A program made the position numbers and the translations under genes. Below the pieces are notes generated by a model. That model made no database searches and had not been told where the DNA came from. It worked only from the letters and a program-made list of their open reading frames with translations. A stretch of DNA of 64,000 bases from Hermatobates lingyangjiaoensis (taxonomy: Eukaryota > Arthropoda > Insecta > Hemiptera > Hermatobatidae): assembly GCA_026182355.1 (NCBI GenBank), contig JAPFBL010000552.1, positions 134,501 to 198,500 of the forward strand, given 5' to 3'. Below, one piece after another: positions 62,525-64,000 of this stretch (within the stretch, counting starts at the first letter, position 1; every line of letters starts with the position of its first letter).

Positions 62525-63590
62525 AAACAAACACTTTATCTTCTTCTTGGAATTTGGTCAGGGTTAATATACGGAATCACCTTTTTGCCAACGTTTCATC
62601 TTTATTTTAAGACATCCTCAGGGCTATAAACTAACAAAAAAACAATAAACAATGGACATTTGTCATTTCTACTTTAGAAACATCATAACAAATTCAAAAA
62701 AACTTACTCAAGGCTAGCTTCTGTTACCTTACAACATAACCGTTATGTCATTACAAGCTAGCCTTGAGTAAGTTTTTTGAATTTGTTTATGATGTTTCTA
62801 AAGTAGAAATGACAAATGTCCATTGTTTATTATTTTTTTGTTAGTTTATAGCCCTGAGGATGTCTTAAAATAAAGACGGAACGTTGGCAAAAAGGTGATT
62901 CCGTATATCAGTGCTTCTCAAACGGTGCGCCCTGGAAGATAGCCAGGTGCGCCCCAAGATAATGGAAGATTAAGTTTATATAACAGATTTATATTTTAGT
63001 TTTTGCACCATTTTAATTTATTTGAGAAAACACCAAGTATGGGGTTTTCAAGTCTGAGTCAAGTCTCGGCTACTTCATGTTTTGAACTGGAAGGTAAATT
63101 TCTTTAATCTTTAAGCATGAATGGATAATACTTCATCTGTGCCTTTACTCGGGGATTTAAATCATTTTTACTAGCCCTCCCTCTCTCTCACTCTCTCTGT
63201 CTCTCTCTCTCTCTCTTTCTTTCTTTTTCTTAAAAAAAAACTATACATTTTAATTTCCAATCATTTTCCTGTTATCAAATCACAGGACTAAATTTTCTAT
63301 ATTAAAATCAGTGATGCGCCCCAACGTTTTGGTTTGGTTTCATAGGTGCGCTCCAAAGTTTTGGTTTGGTTTCATAGGTGCGCCCCAAAGTTTTGGTTTG
63401 GTTTCATAGGTGCGCCCCAAAGTTTTGGTTTGGTTTCATAGGTGCGCCCCAAAGTTTTAGTTTGGTTTCATAGGTGCGCCCTGAAGTAAAAAAGTTTAAG
63501 AAGCGCTGCCGTATATTAACCCTGACCAAATTCCAAGAAGAAGAAAAAGTGTTTGTTAGTAATTTGTGGTCAAGAAAACAGTACCGTATA
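62525..63590. mobile_element. PLE family E inverted pair split by a hAT element
   Basis: The left arm 62525-62730 and right arm 62756-62908 plus 63517-63590 form a palindrome. The minus motif near 62592-62630 is near complete. The plus motif has CTGAGGA 62854-62860 but GGA instead of GAA. The left arm has a few bases less than the right. Confidence 0.8.
62909..63508. mobile_element. hAT-like element, 600 bp, perfect TSD
   Basis: CCGTATAT at 62901-62908 and 63509-63516. Ends cagtgcttctcaaacgg and gtttaagaagcgctg. A minisatellite of 5 units (about 32 bp, aggtgcgccccaaagttttg) occupies 63314-63485. (CT)n at 63178-63220. Confidence 0.92.
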
Positions 63591-63685
63591 CTAATTATAT
63601 ATATAATATTACATTAACTTAACAGTACAAAATGTGTATTTTTAAAAATTATAAAAAATACTTGTATTAATTTTACATTATAATA

Positions 63686-64000
63686 CGGGGTGTTCCAAAA
63701 GTCTTGCCCACATTTTGACATTAAATATCTCGGAAACTATTAAAGATATAAAAACGCATCTGGTAAAATAAAAAAGCTTGTTATTTTTCAAGTTTTACAT
63801 GTAATGTTGAAAGATATTCAATGTGAGCATCAATGTTACACGACACACATTAAGCCGATAGTCAAATTCTTGCCAAACGCCTCCCAGCATTACATTGTCA
63901 ATGGTTGAAACAACTTCTGTTATTCGTACTTTGAGTTGAGGGGCCCGTTCTTTTAGCTGGACATAAGCACCCATCCGTTGTGAATTTACTATCCCATCTC
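63686..64000 (-). mobile_element. Mariner-like element, 3' end, runs off the window
   Basis: The terminal repeat cggggtgttccaaaagtctt is preceded by TA at 63684-63685. The other end lies beyond base 64000. Confidence 0.75.
63795..64000 (-). CDS. Transposase C-terminus (Tc1/mariner superfamily), partial
   Basis: An open minus-strand frame from the window edge to TAA at 63795-63797: GAYVQLKERAPQLKVRITEV, STIDNVMLGGVWQEF, DYRLNVCRVT, then LNIFQHYM. The W-E-x-DYRLxVCRVTxGxHIE ending is typical of one mariner-like transposase group, though here G-HIE is replaced by LMLTLN. The catalytic DDE part lies outside the window. No stop within the visible 68 codons. Confidence 0.75.
   Translation of the reverse strand, partial: DGIVNSQRMGAYVQLKERAPQLKVRITEVVSTIDNVMLGGVWQEFDYRLNVCRVTLMLTLNIFQHYM

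Overview
The window looks like repeat-dense, AT-rich nuclear DNA from an animal, most likely an invertebrate. I see no intact host gene, no operon structure, no rRNA and no CRISPR array. Almost everything recognisable is a mobile element, a palindrome of two mobile-element ends, a satellite or a microsatellite. A chelicerate such as a horseshoe crab would fit the mix (Penelope-like elements, tRNA-headed SINEs, Jockey-like LINEs, hAT and mariner relics), but the species cannot be fixed from sequence alone.

The dominant component is Penelope-like retroelements (PLEs): reverse transcriptases with a GIY-YIG endonuclease (EN). At least ten PLE end families are scattered from base 300 to 63600. I label them by the bases that follow GAA in a hammerhead-ribozyme-like motif: A (AGATCT-T), B (AATT-A), C1 and C2 (ATAT-T), D (ACGCGT-T), E (ACGT-T), F (ACGT-T with an altered core), G (ACGT-T), H (ACATGT-T), J (ACATGT-C), O (ATAT-A/C), P (AATT-T), Q (AGGCCT-C) and S (AGCT-T). 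L is a poor relic. The usual 3' organisation, seen best at 20665-21598 and on the minus strand at 20032-19432, is EN C-terminus, 3' UTR, hammerhead motif, first 40-60 codons of the next ORF copy, then a (TA)n tract. Many copies are head-to-head inverted pairs, giving palindromes from 140 bp to about 1 kb.

Layout. 0.3-5.4 kb: PLE ends C, A, Q, E, B, H and two EN pseudogenes. 5.4-12.7 kb: palindromes I and M, a ~108-bp minisatellite, more PLE ends. 13-14.3 kb: a Jockey-like LINE split by a hAT MITE. 15-24.4 kb: PLE-rich, with a 1-kb palindrome and four EN fragments. 25-30 kb: two LINE copies with (AC)n tails, (GT)n tracts and a 73-bp higher-order minisatellite. 30-36.7 kb: SINEs, hAT elements and PLE ends. 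37.3-41.2 kb: a 4-kb, 21-bp minisatellite. 41-46 kb: LINE, SINE and PLE relics in otherwise featureless DNA. 46.7-48.2 kb: a satellite grown from a SINE body. 49-54 kb: five hAT-type elements. 54.1-54.8 kb: four tandem D ribozymes. 55.5-56.7 kb: a minisatellite and a (GAT)n tract. 57-59.5 kb: PLE ends A, P, C, F, Q and another EN. 61.7-64 kb: a TA-flanked transposon, a PLE palindrome carrying a hAT, and a truncated mariner-like transposase.

The most interesting signal is the hammerhead-like set. Across the families the segment that should form stem III is nearly always a short self-complementary word starting with A and ending with U. This is the arrangement expected of PLE hammerheads that cleave as dimers. 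The ribozymes, the inverted-pair geometry and the (TA)n boundaries together describe a mobile system whose structure can be read from this one locus.
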